NCBI GenBank assembly: GCA_948567375.1
Contig: OX419762.1
Span: 439,001 to 503,000, forward strand
Origin: Lunularia cruciata
Lineage: Eukaryota > Streptophyta > Marchantiopsida > Lunulariales > Lunulariaceae
Direction of reading: 5' to 3'
DNA length: 64,000 bases
A program made the translations under genes and the position numbers. Shown here piece by piece: positions 22,358-35,459 of the stretch (the stretch's first letter is position 1; every line of letters starts with the position of its first letter). A model generated the notes under the pieces. It made no database searches and had not been told where the DNA came from. It saw only the letters and a list, made by a program, of their open reading frames with translations.

Positions 22358-25300
22358 TGTGGTACCCAAATTTTTTGTTTTTTCCAAAATAGAGAAGAAG
22401 AAGTGTATAGAGAAGTTAGATTGTGCCTGTATGACCAAAGAATGCAAAGAAAAAAGTCTTTGGGATGAAACCCGAGGTAACATGGCTTCGAGTCATAAGG
22501 CAAAGTACTCAGACTTGCCCTGTCAGCATTGAACCCAAAGTCGACTTTGGGTCAAGACGTGAAGAAGAAGCCAAAGACAAAAATAGAGAGAGAGAGACTT
22601 CATATCAGGCAGCGCAAGCAGATCTGAAGAACCTATAACAAACTTCTTTGGAGTTGGCATAATCAAGAAAGTACGGGGGAAGAAAGTAATGACCTCAGGA
22701 TCAAGAACTTCTTGATAGTGACAGGCAACAACTTCACCAAATCAGAAATTTGAGAGGAGTAGTGACTGAAGAGTGATTGACTGGTGCAGGACTATAAAAT
22801 TACAAGGTGTGCAAGAAAAAGTAGCCATGTCCAGTCGCTACCCAGTGCCTATTCAGAGTCAACCTGAAGTAATGCAAATTGCAAATCTGCAGGAAGAGGA
22901 GTGGGTTAGGATTTTGTGGACGATCTTCCACAAGAGAAAAGTGAGGAAGCACACGATGGCACCAAAAGTGAGCAAGCACAATGCGGTGAGAGGGCTTGCG
23001 ATTTGTTGATTAGAGGTTATAGCGTGGATCAAAGTCTTGACAAGACTTTGTATCATGTTCCTGGCTTAGAACTAGAATTTCAGTTTTCCAGGTTTCATGG
23101 TAGAAATTGCAGCCAGCAATTGCAAAGATGGGCCAAAGCATGAGGGGAAGAGAGGGAATCCCGCTTGATGGACAAAGGCGGATTGGAGAGTAGTGTTGGG
23201 AAGAGAAGCTAGAGAGGTAGGAGGTACCACCTTCTATTGGAAGTGTGATGCTTCAGAAGAAACTGCCGAAGTTAGGAAGTCGTTCAATCGACCCCGCACG
23301 AAGAATGGGTATAAGGTGGATAGCTATAGAGATCCTGAGTGGAGAGGAATTGTAAGCACAATGATGGCCATGTTCAAGCCAGAGCAAACCACCTATGTTA
23401 CTATGCAACAGGCAATGTTCTTTCACCAAATGTTTGTGAGAGAGGTAGTAGATTGCACGAAGTGCCTACATCAGAGAGTGGGGCAGATGATTTCAGGGTG
23501 GAGAATGGATATGCCACCACACTATTTTGTGCCATTTGCAGTGCACTTTTATTTTGGGTTGAGCGTATTGACTTCAAAAGAGCAAAGTCGAATGAGGTCG
23601 CACCTATGTCCAGATTTGTGCAAGGAAGCCGATGCAGATGAGCGATATTATATGGAAAGAGTGCAAGAGGGGGATAGGTACTACAAAGAGAGTGGGAGAG
23701 AAAAGATCATAGCAATTGACCTTCCAAGGGTGAGGAAGAGGATCAAGCTTGAGAGTTGTGTTGCGACTGTACAACCCCAGAAAGTTTCAAGGCTTAACCC
23801 AATAGTGGTGATAGTGAAGTCAACAGAAGTCGTGGAGGAGGAAGAAGAAGAATCGGAAGGAGAAACCGGGTCAAAGGGAGGAGTGTCAGGCAAAGAAGAG
23901 GAGTTTATGCTACAAAGCAAAGAATCAAGTAGCGGCAGTGAAGGCAAGGCGGAAGTTCAGCAAGTGATACAGCCAATGGAAGATGTCGGAAAGCTGAGTC
24001 CCAAGATTTCCATGCGGGAACGGTGCAATAAGAAGAGAGGAGAAGAAGTCAAAGCACAACCTCAAGCTGCCAAGCGTGATAATGTCCTGAGTGTATCAGC
24101 AATGGGACCTAGTAACCTTACTCAAAAGGAGGGAGAAAGTTCTGAGGAGGAAACTTTGAAGGTGAGAAGATCTTGACTTCGGAGCAAGGTACCAAGTATA
24201 GAAGAGTCGGAACCCGAAGTTTGAGCTGAGGATGCAAGGAGCAAAGGACGTAGACTATTTGTCCAGAGTAGTATGCCCTATGTTGGCGATGTTGCAGTAG
24301 AAGAAGCTGGAGATGATAAGTGCCAAGCTCAACATACCCGATGAATTAGCGGTGGTAAAAGCCTGGAGTGCCGAAACTTTGTTGTTACGAAGTAAGCTGA
24401 CAAGAGTGGAGATGGAGGTCAAAGAACTTCAGGTTGAGGAGGTTCTTTGGTGTAAGCACTTTGAGGTGACAAGGGAAGAGCTAGTCAAGAATTGTGAGGA
24501 AGTGAAGGAGATGACTGCGAGATTGAAGGGAGAACTCGCAGCGGTGCGTGTCAAGTTGATACACTCCAAGGCAATTGCTGCGGTGATGGAGCAAGAGTTG
24601 GAGAGCCTTAAGAAGAGAGCAGCGGAGAAAGATCAGGCTTGGCAACGAGAGTTGACGGAGCATAGTAGAGAAGAAGATTGTTTGAGAGGGTTGGTGTGCA
24701 AGGCAGAGGAACAACTCTTTATACATTGAAAGGAGAAGGAATCATTGAAAGTTGAATTTGAAGATGAGCTTTAGATGTATCATAGTGAATTGGAAGAAGA
24801 GAGGAAGAAGGAGAAGTGTACGGTGGTGGAAGAAACTAGTGAAGTAGAAGGTGTGGTTAACAAAATTAAGGCCATGCTAAGTACAGAAGTGGAGTGTAAA
24901 CTCAAAGAAGCAAGGTTGCATGAGTTAAAGTTGCTGGTGTTGGAAACGCGTAAGAGGAAGGCAAAGGACAATGAGTTGAATAATCTGTTAATCCAGCTGT
25001 GAATCGTGTAGATAGGAAGATGTTAGAGGTTGGGGACAATGTGTGTCTCAGACTAGACCTGATTGGGACAGAGTTAGCTAAACTTTGTAGTGAGGTAGAA
25101 GAAGTACGAAGACCCAAAGTTGCAAAAGTAGGAGTGCAGGTGTATTTGGATTTGACATTTGACACTTTAGAGAAGAGTGGGTCAGAAGATAAAGTAGTAG
25201 AAAGGTTGCCCAAGACCTCAATTGTAGATCAGAGTGGAGAATTAGTAGAATTGGTAGAGGATGTAGGAGTTATGAGACCCGAGGATAGGATAGTCGTAAG

Positions 25301-26153
25301 TGAGGTTACTTCAATTCGGGTTTGAAAGCCAATGATGAAGTAGACATCGGATTGGATTAGAAACATAATTGAGATTTGAAGAGGCAGATATGAAGAGGTG
25401 CATTGTTATTTTGGATTTGCAAGTTGGAAGAGTTGTTGTAGAAGGGTATTTTTGTTAGAACTACCATTTGCTTTAGTATTTAAGGGAAGTACTTGTAGTC
25501 TTATGTTGTTCTGTGCTCATAATTCTAAGAATAGATAAAGCAAAGTGCTGTGAAGCAATGCTCATCACTTGAGCTTGATTCCAAGTATCAATGTTGTGCG
25601 TGTGTTTGTGAGTGTTGGGAGAATTTTGAAGTGCAAGTCAATGTGCTTGTTGGATGTTGGATTCTGCAGTCTTGATCTTCATTCTGTGTGTTTGATCCTG
25701 AGTGAAGTGCAATCAAAGCAATGCCTTGACATATCTGAGAGGAATTGTAGTGTTGGTAGTATTCTGCATATGTGAGTGTTGTGCAAAGTTGATGTGAAGC
25801 AATTTTGATCGAGGAAGTTGTGCCTTTAGTGGAAGGGCTGGAACACAATTCTGAGGCAAAACTTTTTTGCAATGAAGTGCCATTTTTGGGAGAGCCTGAA
25901 TCATCACAATCAAGATTGTTTAGAAAGATTTGATGGAGTTGTGATTAAGAAGTATGAATTTGTGATGAGACTGCAAATCAGTGCTTGTTACTCTCTTCTG
26001 GGTGTGGTTTTTACCAGAGAGATTAAAGATGCAACCAAGAAGAACTGAAATTGTTACTTTGCTTTGTATTTGACCAATTCTGACTTGTATCTCTATGGGA
26101 ACAAACTTTACTTACCCGATTACCGCAAAAGTGATATTTGCCGGGTTGTCACA
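22358..26153 (+). mobile_element. GL element copy C (3796 bp)
   Basis: Begins TGTGGTACCC and ends GGGTTGTCACA, with perfect GAAGT duplications at 22353-22357 and 26154-26158. It is inserted in element 3. A TATA-like ACTATAAAA lies at about 22791-22799, just before the ORF start at 22827; the second box (TATTTAAG) is near 25479. The linker differs from other copies (rich in EEEEESEGETG), so this is a third subgroup. It has no terminal direct repeats and no pol genes. Confidence 0.9.
22827..25358 (+). pseudogene. GL ORF, copy C
   Basis: Starts MSSRYPVP, the counterpart of MSSNFPLP in copies G and H. The N-terminal domain spans about 22827-23700, with motifs QRADWRVVL-like, TKNGYKVDSYRDPEWRGIVSTMM, TTYVTMQQAMFFHQMF and PPHYFVPFAVHFYFGLS. 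An acidic Glu/Ser linker lies at 23780-24170 and the coiled coil at 24313-25325, with stops between. The longest open piece is 327 codons (23193-24176). Frameshifts near 23010-23190 and at 25000 and 25323 break the gene. Of unknown function; predicted soluble, with no signal peptide or membrane segment. Confidence 0.75.
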
Positions 26154-26158
26154 GAAGT

Positions 26159-27523
26159 GCTACTACAAAGACAACCATCTCTTTATGACCAGTCCCATAC
26201 ATATGATGTACCTAGTCACAAGATTGCCTCCAACTCTAAAATTTTTGATGAACAGACCATACAAGAAGAAACTACTTAGCTTATCTCAAAAATATACAAG
26301 GCAATGGTTCATATGTTTGACACCATTGCAAGGCAACCACCTACCATTTTCATACATAAATTTGACATCATGATTAGCTTGGCTAATGTGAAAGCCAACA
26401 TTACTTTTAAATAGCTCTACAAAGTGTCCACCATAGAATGCAAAAACCTTCAAAGATTTTTATTAAAGGAGCAGCTTGTAGTATGCTTCAGGAACCACTC
26501 ATAAAAAAGCATCCCAAGCCTTGCACTACCTGCAACAAAATCCTATAAAGCCGACCACACCTCCAACTATAAGCAGCATGCGCTCTCCAACTCATGGACA
26601 CTCAAAGACCTTAGCTCCAAAAAGCCCCCATTCTACTTTTGAAGATGTTGGATCACCAAATCTCCAAGTATTATATACCAAAGTCCATGATCCAAATATT
26701 CCCATAACAATTATGTCATCCAAAACTATTGCATAGACTAGGATCTTTAGTAAATATAATGACCGAGGGAGCCTTGGAGACATTGGGACTTGGGAGAATG
26801 AACAAGACTACTACTCTCCTTTGAATAGAAAATGGGAGACAACATCAACTCCTCATAATATTATCAAAGGTGCCCACACTCATCAAGGAACAAACTTTAG
26901 TTGATTACTTGATCATGGACACACCCAACTTGGGCACAATTTCCTTTGTTACTAGGTGTCCCATGGCTAGTTAAGAGATTTCATCACCTCTTGGAAAATA
27001 GAGAAAATGACACTCAGAAAAAAATCTTAACATTCAATACTTTTGATGTACCCAAAAAAACCAATTTCAAGCTTAGGCTAGGAAGGAGAACCAAGTTTTA
27101 ACATTGATGCATGGAGTCTTGCTCATGCTAACAATAAAGAAGAACTTGCAAATGCTATTTATAATTGCCTTTATGGAGGTCAAAATAAGCACTCTTGCTA
27201 TGCCAAAATACATCTCTCTTGACGTCCTAATTGGGTTCTTCCTTAGATCCCTTTACATCCTCACTTCCCAATATTCCCAGTAATAGTTCTTGGGCCTTGC
27301 TTAGAATTAGAGAACAAATCCACTAACTCTAGCAAACACTACCTACCCTCAACAAAAATTCCCCTTACATACACAAAGGAGCATACTCATGAAACCTCAA
27401 CTCCATCTTGCTTCTACATCAAGGATGATATTGATTGCCAAGATGAGGAGACCAAGCCAAAGTGCCTCCATCTTGATGGATCTCTTTTGATGATACACTT
27501 ATTACATGCAAAAAATTCATTGT
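26159..27523 (+). pseudogene. Element 3 gag/protease region
   Basis: Continues the frame interrupted by GL copy C. Fragments such as SLGDIGTWENEQD and the run PSTKIPLTYTKEHTHETSTPSCFYIKDDID read as a low-complexity gag-pol linker of a Ty3 element, but I could not find the protease DSG/DTG site. Frequent stops. The assignment rests on position between the knuckle and reverse transcriptase of the same element. Confidence 0.4.
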
Positions 27524-27528
27524 GACCT

Positions 27529-30500
27529 TGTGACAACCCAACAAATATCACTTTTGTGGTAATTGGGTAAGTAAAGTATGTTCCCGCAAAGATACGAGTC
27601 AGGATTGGTCAAATACAAAGCAAAGTAACAATTTTAGTTCTTCTTGAGTTCTTCTTTAGTCTCTCAGGTAGAAACCACACCCAAAAGAGAGTAACAAGTA
27701 CTGATTTGCAATCTTGTCATGAATTCACACTTCTTAATCACAACTCCAACAAATCTTTCCAAACAATCTTGATTGTGATGATTCAGGCTCTCCCAAAAAT
27801 GGCACTTCACTGCAAAACGACTTCGCCCCAGAATTGTGTTCCACCCCTCTACTGAAGGCACAACTTCCTCGATCAAAATTGCTTCACATCAACTTCGCAC
27901 TGCACTCACAAATGCAGAATACTACCAACACTACAATTCCTCTCAGATCTGTCAAGGCATTGCTCTGATTGCACTTCACTCAAGATCAAACACACAGAAT
28001 GAAGATCAAGGCTGTGGAATCCAACATCAAACAAGCACACTGACTTGCACTTCGCATTTCTCCACACACTCATAAACACAAGTACAAGGTTCATACTCGG
28101 AATCAAGCTCAAGCGACAAGCGCTGCTTCATAGCACTTTGCTTTATCTATTCTCAGAAATTATGAGCACTAAACAACAATTCTCTACAAATGCCACTCTT
28201 AAGTAGTGAAGCAATCTACAGTTCTAACAACTATACCATTCTACAACAACTCTTCTAACCTGTAGATCCAAAATGACAATGCACCTCTTCATATCTGCCT
28301 CTTCATATCTCAAAACTGTTACTACTCCAATCCGATGTCTGCTTTGTCATCAGCTTTCAAACCTGAACCCGAAGTAAATTTACTTCATGCTACTTTTTCC
28401 TCGAGTCTCATATCTTCTACTTCTTCCACCAGATCCAGCAATTCTCTTTCCTGATCTGAAATTGCACTTGTGGGTAATCTATCTAACTCTTCATCTCTTG
28501 ATCCACTCTTCTCTAATGTCTCCACCGGTAATTCCAAAGACATTTGTACTCCTATGTTATATGCTTTGGGTTTTGCTCTAACATCTTTCCGAAGTTTTTC
28601 TATCTCTATTTTCACTAAATCAAATCTAATTGAAATGTTATCTTCTACCTCTAAGATCTTTCTGTCTACACGAGTTTTGAGACTAATTAACAAGGCATTC
28701 ATATTTGTATCCTTCGCTTGTCTTCTCCTTGTCTCCTGCACCAACAACTTCAACTCGTGCAACCTCATCTCTTCAATCCGAATGCTGGCCTCTGTACTTA
28801 GCATTGCATTCATCCTGAGGACTATCTCCTTCAAAGGCTCCAATCTTGTCTTCCTTTCATGTTCCGGATCTGCAAGCCAATCCTCTTGGTACATTGCCAA
28901 CTCCGCCTTGAACTCAGCTTTCACCGACTCCTTCTCCTTTTCCTTCTGTACAACTCTCTCCTCCTGATTACGAGTAACTCTCGTAATCTGTCTTCTTCTC
29001 TATATTGTGCTGCCAACTCTTGCTGCCAGAGTTGCTTCTTCTCCTCGACACTCTCCATCACCCTATCGAGCTCCTGATCCTTTGCAGCTACTCTCACCAT
29101 AGCATGGATAACCTCTACTCTTGAATCAGCAAACTACTGCTTCAAGATCTCGTACTCAGCTACTTGTCTCTCCCTTGCTATGTCACTCTTCTTCACAAGA
29201 TCCTCTCAATAATTCACTTCTCTCTTCAGGTCTTCAATTACCTGACTTCTCACTACTACCTCCGCTCGCAATACTTCTCTTTCCTCCTCACCTTGGGTTA
29301 TACTCTTCTTCAACTCCAAGTTTTCTTCTTCTAGTCTTGCTAATACCTACAACATAGTCTTCACCTCTGGACAAGTTGACTGCATCTCCTTCTTCTTGTA
29401 CTCTAGCTTTACTAACTATGGGCACACAACTTCTTGCAGGTACTCCACTCCATCACTGGCAACTATTTCAACCTCTGGAGTGATCTCCTTCTTTACCTCT
29501 TCTTCTCCCAATACTTGCCTTCTTCTCTGTAGTCATCATACCAGAATAGACGCCTTGCTTCCCGAGCTTTCAGGTGCTTCTTCCTTCATTGTACTCAGAC
29601 CCGCTTTGTACTTTGCCTTACGTCTTGAGTGAACTCCTCTCTACACTACAATCTTCTTCTCTTTGGGCACAGTAACTTTGTCTTCCAACTGTGTGTTGTC
29701 TTCGGCTTCGAATTCTGCCTGCACTCCTTCTTCTTCATATTCTTCAGCCGCCGGCACCAATGTCATTTCTCCTCCTTCATTGCTATCGCTACTCGTATCT
29801 CCACTCTATAGCATTAGCTTAGGCTCCTGCTTGTGTTCCGAGTCTTCAGTCTTGAGCTCTGCATCACCTTCTGAGTTTTCATCCTCCGACTTGATTACCA
29901 CCATACCTTGCCTCGAGTTGCCTCTCCTGGTCTTCTGAGGTTTCTTCGTGTCTTTGGCTTTGCCATGCCGACTTCTCTTCTTTGTATTTGGGGTACTTAC
30001 TACGATCTCTATGTTCTTCCATGTCTTCGTGTAGTAGTTGTCGGTGCTCCTGATTTGCAAAATGTATTGCTGCTCCTTGACGTTGACCTCCTTTCTCAAA
30101 TCAGGATGGAAGTGCAACACCATCCAAGTTTGCTCCGCCGAGTTCAGCAAATTTTAGCCCGAGGTAAAAATGCGCAGCAAACGGGACGATGTAGTGTGGA
30201 GGCAATTTATCCCGCAGATTCTACACCATTTGCCTTGTCCTCCCATGGAAACACCTCGCCCAATTGATCGGTTCTCCTACAAATAACTTGTGAAAGAATA
30301 CCGCTTGGTGTTTCATCACATATGTGGTTCTCTCCGGCTTCAGGATGGTCATCAGTGCACTCACAATTCCTCTCTTCACAGGGTCTTTGTAGCTCTCAAC
30401 TTTGTACCCACTTTTTGTCCACTTTGACGAGAATGCATCCCTCACCTCTTGAGTCTCTTGAGCTATCTCTCCCTTCCCCAAGAACATGGCCCCTTGCTCC

Positions 30501-31316
30501 AAGCCTGCTTCCTTCTCGAGTACAAGTCTCCAATCCGACTCTGCCCAGCGAGCCAGATTTCCTCTCTTCCCTTCCTCCTTGGGTCCATCAAGACACTTGC
30601 TCTCGATGATTCCTGTCATGAAACTTGGAAAGCTCACATTCTAGTTCCATGCCAAGAAAGTGATCCGAAGTTGGCTCAAGACTTTGATCCTAGCGATCAC
30701 ATCTTACCTCCAAATTGCATGATTTCTCACTGCAAATTCAGAGTTCTTCTTTCCTCCTCCCATCTCTTTTGCCCTCTCACTATCTCTTGATTTCACTCTT
30801 GTGACTTCTCCTGTACACACTAACGCAATTCCAACTCTATTTCCCTTCCCACAATCACCTGCAAGATGACTTCTCAATGGCAAAAGAACATTACGTGACA
30901 TTTTGTAGTTGCAAGTTTGATTTTTATAGAGTTGCGCTTCTTTGTCTTTCTTTACTTCAAGTTTCTACCAAGAAATCACACCTCCTGCATGCACCTATCA
31001 CTGTCAATCAACCTTTGCGCGTATGGGCTGCCGGTTTTTGAATGGTCCTTTCTTGAATTTCTCGCCCCGACAAAAGGTTGTTAGACTGTCTTTGCCTTGG
31101 GTTGAGCTCCCCCCGATACAAAGACACTTTACTTCGGGTTGTATGGTGACAAGGCATTTCCGAGTACTTTGCCTTATGACCCGAAGTCACTTTACTTTGG
31201 GTTTCATCCCAAAGACTCTTTTCTTCGCCATCTTTGGCCATACAGGCGCAATCCGACTTCTCTATACACTTCTTCCTCTTTATTTTGAAAAAAAACAAAA
31301 GAATGTGGGCACCACA
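27529..31316 (-). mobile_element. GL element copy D (3788 bp)
   Basis: On the minus strand it begins TGTGGTGCCCACA (at 31316) and ends with the decayed form TGGGTTGTTGTCACA-like tail (TGTGACAACCCAAC on plus at 27529). Perfect GACCT duplications stand at 27524-27528 and 31317-31321. It is inserted in element 3 upstream of reverse transcriptase. TATA-like box CTATAAAAATC just before the ORF (about 30915-30925). Subgroup of F, G and H. Confidence 0.92.
28333..30901 (-). pseudogene. GL ORF, copy D
   Basis: Starts at the ATG 30899-30901 (MSRNVLLPLRSHL). The N-terminal domain is readable to about 30200 with WGGGKKNSEFAVRNHAIWR-type sequence, GNLARWAESDWRLVLE and FHGRTRQMV. At the latter copy D keeps Gln where copies G and H have a stop. 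Linker at 29806-30150, followed by TAG in the codon that is CAG in G and H (LTL-Q-SGDT). Coiled coil at 28385-28924 and scattered pieces up to 29600. Broken by several stops and shifts. Confidence 0.75.
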
Positions 31317-31321
31317 GACCT

Positions 31322-34300
31322 CCTCTTTAGAAAGATATTCCTACTAAATCAATGAACACCCTCTCAACATTTTTGCAGATGAACTAACTTCAACACACAA
31401 ATACCTCCTTGTGGCAAACAACACCACCAAGCCCGCAAAGCAATTGCTAAGGGAATAAGAAACCCATCATAAAGTTCCCAGGGATATGCTACACCAACAT
31501 TTCTTGGAGAAACCTCCTAAAAAACCCACCAAATCTATTCCTCTTCACATTTAGACCACATACAAGTGCCATGGCCTAGACATTTCATGACTTGATGAGG
31601 ACCAAAATAGGTTAAGATCAACATCAACATGCCAAAAGAAGACCATCTTGCTTATCAAACTTCCTTTTGCAAGTTCCAAGATGTGTTTTCCTACAACTAC
31701 ACCAAAATCTTAGGTGTTAATCCTCAACTATATCAGCATTGGATTTTACTCCAAAAATCCTATCCCAATTAGGTCCAAACCTTAGTGGTTGAACCTAATT
31801 TACTCTCAAAAGGTGCAAGGGGAACTTGACAAACTACTCAAGTATGGATTCATGTATCCAATAGGGGAAACAAAGTGGGCTTCCCCAATATTAATAGTCC
31901 TAACAAAGGACATGAGCAAGGTACAGCTCTATGTTGAATTTCAGAAATTAAATACCCAAACCATCTTGGACCCTTTCCTATCTTATTCATAGATATATTG
32001 CTGGAAAAGGTTTCTTGCAGCCAATGCTTCTCAATTATGGATGGATATTTTGTATACAACTAGATTGTTATTGCTCCAAAGGACCAGTATAAGACCACCT
32101 TTTTTATAGAATGGGGTACCTATGCTTACTATGTGATGCCCTTTGGATTACAAAATGCTACCACAATGTTTCAATGCTAAGTGGTGAACTCTTTCCACCA
32201 AGTAGAACAAAAATGGAGCTCTACTTTGATGACATGTGCATACATAATGCCTACATTGACCACATCTGGGCACTCTGAGGGTCTTAAAAATTTGTAAAAA
32301 AGTGATGGATTTCCCTCAACCTGCAAAAGTTCTTATTTGTAGTCTCTTGTGGTCCCTTCTTGGCCACCTTGTTTGTGGGAATGGTATTATAGTAGATCCC
32401 AAAAAGGTTCAAATCATCGAAGCACTGGCTACACCAAAAATAGTCCATGAACTATGCAGTTATTTTGGCTATACAGGTTATTATTTTGGTGATGCATCCA
32501 CATGTATGAAAAAATGCTTCCACACTATTGGCCTTACTAAACTGTTTAGCTGGCCTTTTTTGGAAAAACTAGTGTACAAAAGTGTTTGAAATCCTGAAAT
32601 GCAAGTTGGCTACTACCCCAACCTTGGCTACACCAAATTAGGACTTGACTTTTCATGTCTTTGTTGACATATAAGATATGGACGCAATCCTAGTTCAATA
32701 TGAAGAACTCTAGGAACATTTGGTCTACTATGCAAGACAGCAACTCAGCTTAGCCAAACAGAATTACTCTACCATTGAGTAAGAATGCCTTGGGATGATC
32801 TTTGCAATACAAAAGTTCCATCAATACCTTATGGGGAATAGTTTTGTGTTCCATATAGACCATGAAGCACTTAAATATATAATTAATAAACCATGTCATA
32901 GAACAAGACTATCCCATAGGATGTTACTCTTGCAAAAATTCTCTTTTATGGTAGAATACCATCCCGGAAAATCTCATGACAATGCAGATTTCATCTCATG
33001 TATTCCAAGGACTCCCATAGAGTTCTCACTTAGCACAAATCCCATAGATTTCAAATATTTCCATATGCATCACAACATGACTACCCAATCATATTGGATT
33101 ATCCAAATTTGTCATTACCTCTCTACAAGCAACATGCTTTTTGATTTGCTAAAAGCTCAATGCAATTATTTCACATATCAGCCCTTTCATTCACTATATT
33201 GCAAGGAGATTGTACCAAATGGCCATAGATAAGGTCCTTTGGAGGTGTAAGGGCCAAAAGAAGTTCCCATAGTACTAAAAGCATGCCATACCAACAATTT
33301 TGGCAGATATTTATGGTGAGACTACATAGAAGGTTTACCTTGTTGACTATTGGTAGCCACTTGTCTCTCAAGATGCCAGTAGGTATGCCTACATCTATAA
33401 TGCTTGTCAATGTGTTGGTAAGCCCTTATCTAGGTACTGCATGCACCTCCAATTGTTCTTAAACCACTCAACTATTTCAAAAATAAGGGATCAATTTTGT
33501 AGGACCTATCACTCCTATAGCTTATAGAATGAGGCACCATTACATCATTATTGTAGTTGATTACATTGCAAAGTGGGCCAAAGCCAAGTTCTTGATCAAT
33601 AATTCTACCAAGATTACAATTCAATTTCTACATAAAAATATTATCTCCATATTTAGTGCTCCCTTATTGATTGTCATGGAAAATGGGTCACATTTCATCA
33701 ATAAAGGTGTATGGGACTTGAAAATCACTTATGTGGGTTCATCATCATTGCTCTACTTTTTATCACCCCCAAGCAAATGGTCAAGTAAAATGAATCAATG
33801 GTATTCTATTGACCATCTTGAAGAAATTGTGAGTTTAAACCTAGCCAATTGGGACAAAAAAATTGTAGGCAAATTATGGGCTTATCATACCATAGTCAAT
33901 CTCACAATGGGATTCACCTTGTTCCAGCTTGTCTATGAGCAAAAGGTGAATTTTCCTATTGATTTCTTGATCTTGTCCCTCCAAGTACTTATGAGCAATT
34001 TGACTGGGATGTCTTAGTTTGAAGAGGGGGAGATCATCAAAGAATGATTTTTTCACTTCACAACCTAACAAAAAAAGTATTTAAGCACTAAACACACAAT
34101 ATATACCACCCAACCTAGGAATAAAACCTACTTTGATTCCAAAACCAAAGAGGTTCTGGTCTACAAAAAAGATCTTGTTTTAAAATTTGATGACAAAGTG
34201 GGCCAACTCCCTAGCAAATTCATAGAGAAGTGGCTAGCCACTTCATACATGAAGTTTTTGAGAACAGATCAGAGCAATTGGAGATTGATGGAGGAATTTC

Positions 34301-34330
34301 GGAGTCTTGTACTTATGGTACAAAGTGTTG
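31322..34330 (+). pseudogene. pol: Element 3 pol (RT-RNase H-integrase)
   Basis: Reverse transcriptase at about 31790-32290: ELDKLLKYGFMYPI and WASPILIV (the N-terminal palm), QKLNTQTILDPF, and the site YFDD with its Asp pair at 32228-32233. RNase H at about 32640-33010 (ECLGMIFAIQKFHQYLMG, HIDHEALKYIINKP, YHPGKSHDNADFIS). Integrase at 33340-34010: finger remnant ICNACQ-type with the first Cys changed, then YIIIVVDYIAKWAKA (first Asp) and the second catalytic position as ENGSHF instead of DxGxxF. The C-terminal GEEVLVYKKDL domain lies at about 34150-34260. Stops throughout. Confidence 0.8.
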
Positions 34331-34660
34331 ATATTCACCCATAAAAATGCTAGAATCATGAAACACTTTAGATCTTGGAGCAAACCAACACAATGGACAA
34401 TTCATCTCTAATACCTTGATGGCACAAAATTCATGATTGTCATCATCCATCCATAAATAAATGCTAGAGTAATTGAAACACTTTAGATCTTGGAGTAGAC
34501 CAACACATAGAAATTTGAACTCCTCAATCTTGCTCCTATAAATACCCTAGAGAAATCTGTGGACTCTTTACTTTACAAGCCTAAAGCCTTGACACTCTTG
34601 CCAAGAAGCTTTGAAAAGAGTTGTGACACTTCATTATTGAGAAGTAGTTATAGGCTTGCA
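34331..34660 (+). repeat. Possible 3' LTR region of element 3 with an internal direct repeat
   Basis: A block of about 50 bp at 34347-34396 (AATGCTAGAATCATGAAAC...) recurs at 34459-34508, about 112 bp downstream. TATAAATA at 34542-34549 is followed by a short leader-like stretch. Position just after the integrase C-terminus suggests a 3' LTR, but no matching 5' copy is in the window. Confidence 0.4.
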
Positions 34661-35459
34661 AATTGAGTTGTGCCAAAAATCTCAAGAAATCAGCAAGACA
34701 CTTAGAGTGCTATGCAAGACAAATAATACCTAATTGCCAAATGGTACTTATTTATATGCTAGTGGAGCATTTATGCAATTTTAGCAATGTGGACCCAAAA
34801 ATGAGGAGACCCATGGAGCAAGCAGGCTATGGAACATTGTGGCCCACAAATTCTACATTCCAATTGATAAGGAGCTCAGCAAAGTACATAGGATAGTGGA
34901 GGAAATCCAAGTAGATTGAACAATGATTCAATTGCCAATTTCCATAGTTGATATGGAGAGGAAACTCTTTCTTTGATAGAGGAAAATATTTTAGGGTGTT
35001 TTCCCTACCCAAGATCTCAACTAATGTCCCTCTAGCTTGGAGGGAATTTTAGTTAGCATGGATCTCTTATCTAAGCTTTTCTTTTTCAAGCCATCCAAGA
35101 ATATGTCAAGGACCATGCACAAGAATGAGTTCTCCATGGCAATCATAACCTACGTGTCATTGTATTTTGCAAAGAAGAGCTTCCATTGGGTGATTGGAGG
35201 CTAGGGAATGTATCATATTTAAACTTGTCCTTTGTAGATTACATCATCAAAAGCATAGTCCGTAGGAAGGAGTCAGATTATGCACCCATAATCTGTACAA
35301 AACTATAGGAATCTTGCTCTTAGTTCCTTCTCGTGCCCAAAGAAGGGCTGGCAATATAAGGGCTCTTCTACAAGTCCCTTGTCCTATAGTGCACCATAGA
35401 CAAACTCTAGATTACATCACACCCACCAACAATAAGTCCTCTTCCAAAGTCTATTTTGA
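34661..35459. other. Unassigned decayed sequence
   Basis: Reading frames up to 81 codons on both strands, none recognisable. The right part probably belongs to the worn C-terminal half of the reversed GL-ORF cousin at 35460-36270, because Lys/Glu-rich minus-strand sequence (KKKKLEEVAKQD) continues into it. Confidence 0.3.

Larger units (their letters stand above)
22081..34330 (+). mobile_element. Element 3, decayed non-chromoviral Ty3/gypsy, split by GL copies C and D
   Basis: After removing GL copies C and D with their duplications, the plus strand reads in order: gag zinc knuckle (22117-22158), a gag/protease stretch (26159-27523), reverse transcriptase, RNase H and integrase (31322-34270). 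There is no chromodomain. The DYIAKWAKA motif in integrase and the YFDD form of the polymerase site are typical of the Tat/Athila branch and relatives rather than chromoviruses. The 5' part is missing at 22081, where element 4's LTR begins. It may continue at 3245-3716 on the other side of element 4. Confidence 0.65.

Noticed and set aside
22358-26153. GL as a DNA transposon with short inverted repeats (Ginger- or Transib-like)
   Set aside because: Ends are similar only over a few bases (TGTGnnn(n)CCC), no transposase is encoded, and the TATA-R-U5-like tail with 5-bp duplications suits an LTR better. Not fully excluded.
28470-28967. 165-codon Ser/Asn-rich frame on the plus strand (and similar ones at 49741-50238 minus and 57284-57622 plus)
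   Set aside because: These are antisense shadows of the GL coiled-coil segment. They recur in each copy because the purine-rich sense strand has few stop-generating triplets in the complement.
30942-31355. 137-codon plus-strand frame and its partner at 47189-47662
   Set aside because: They lie over the GL 5' leader and cross the element border at 31316 or the copy F/G junction, so they cannot be genes of either unit.
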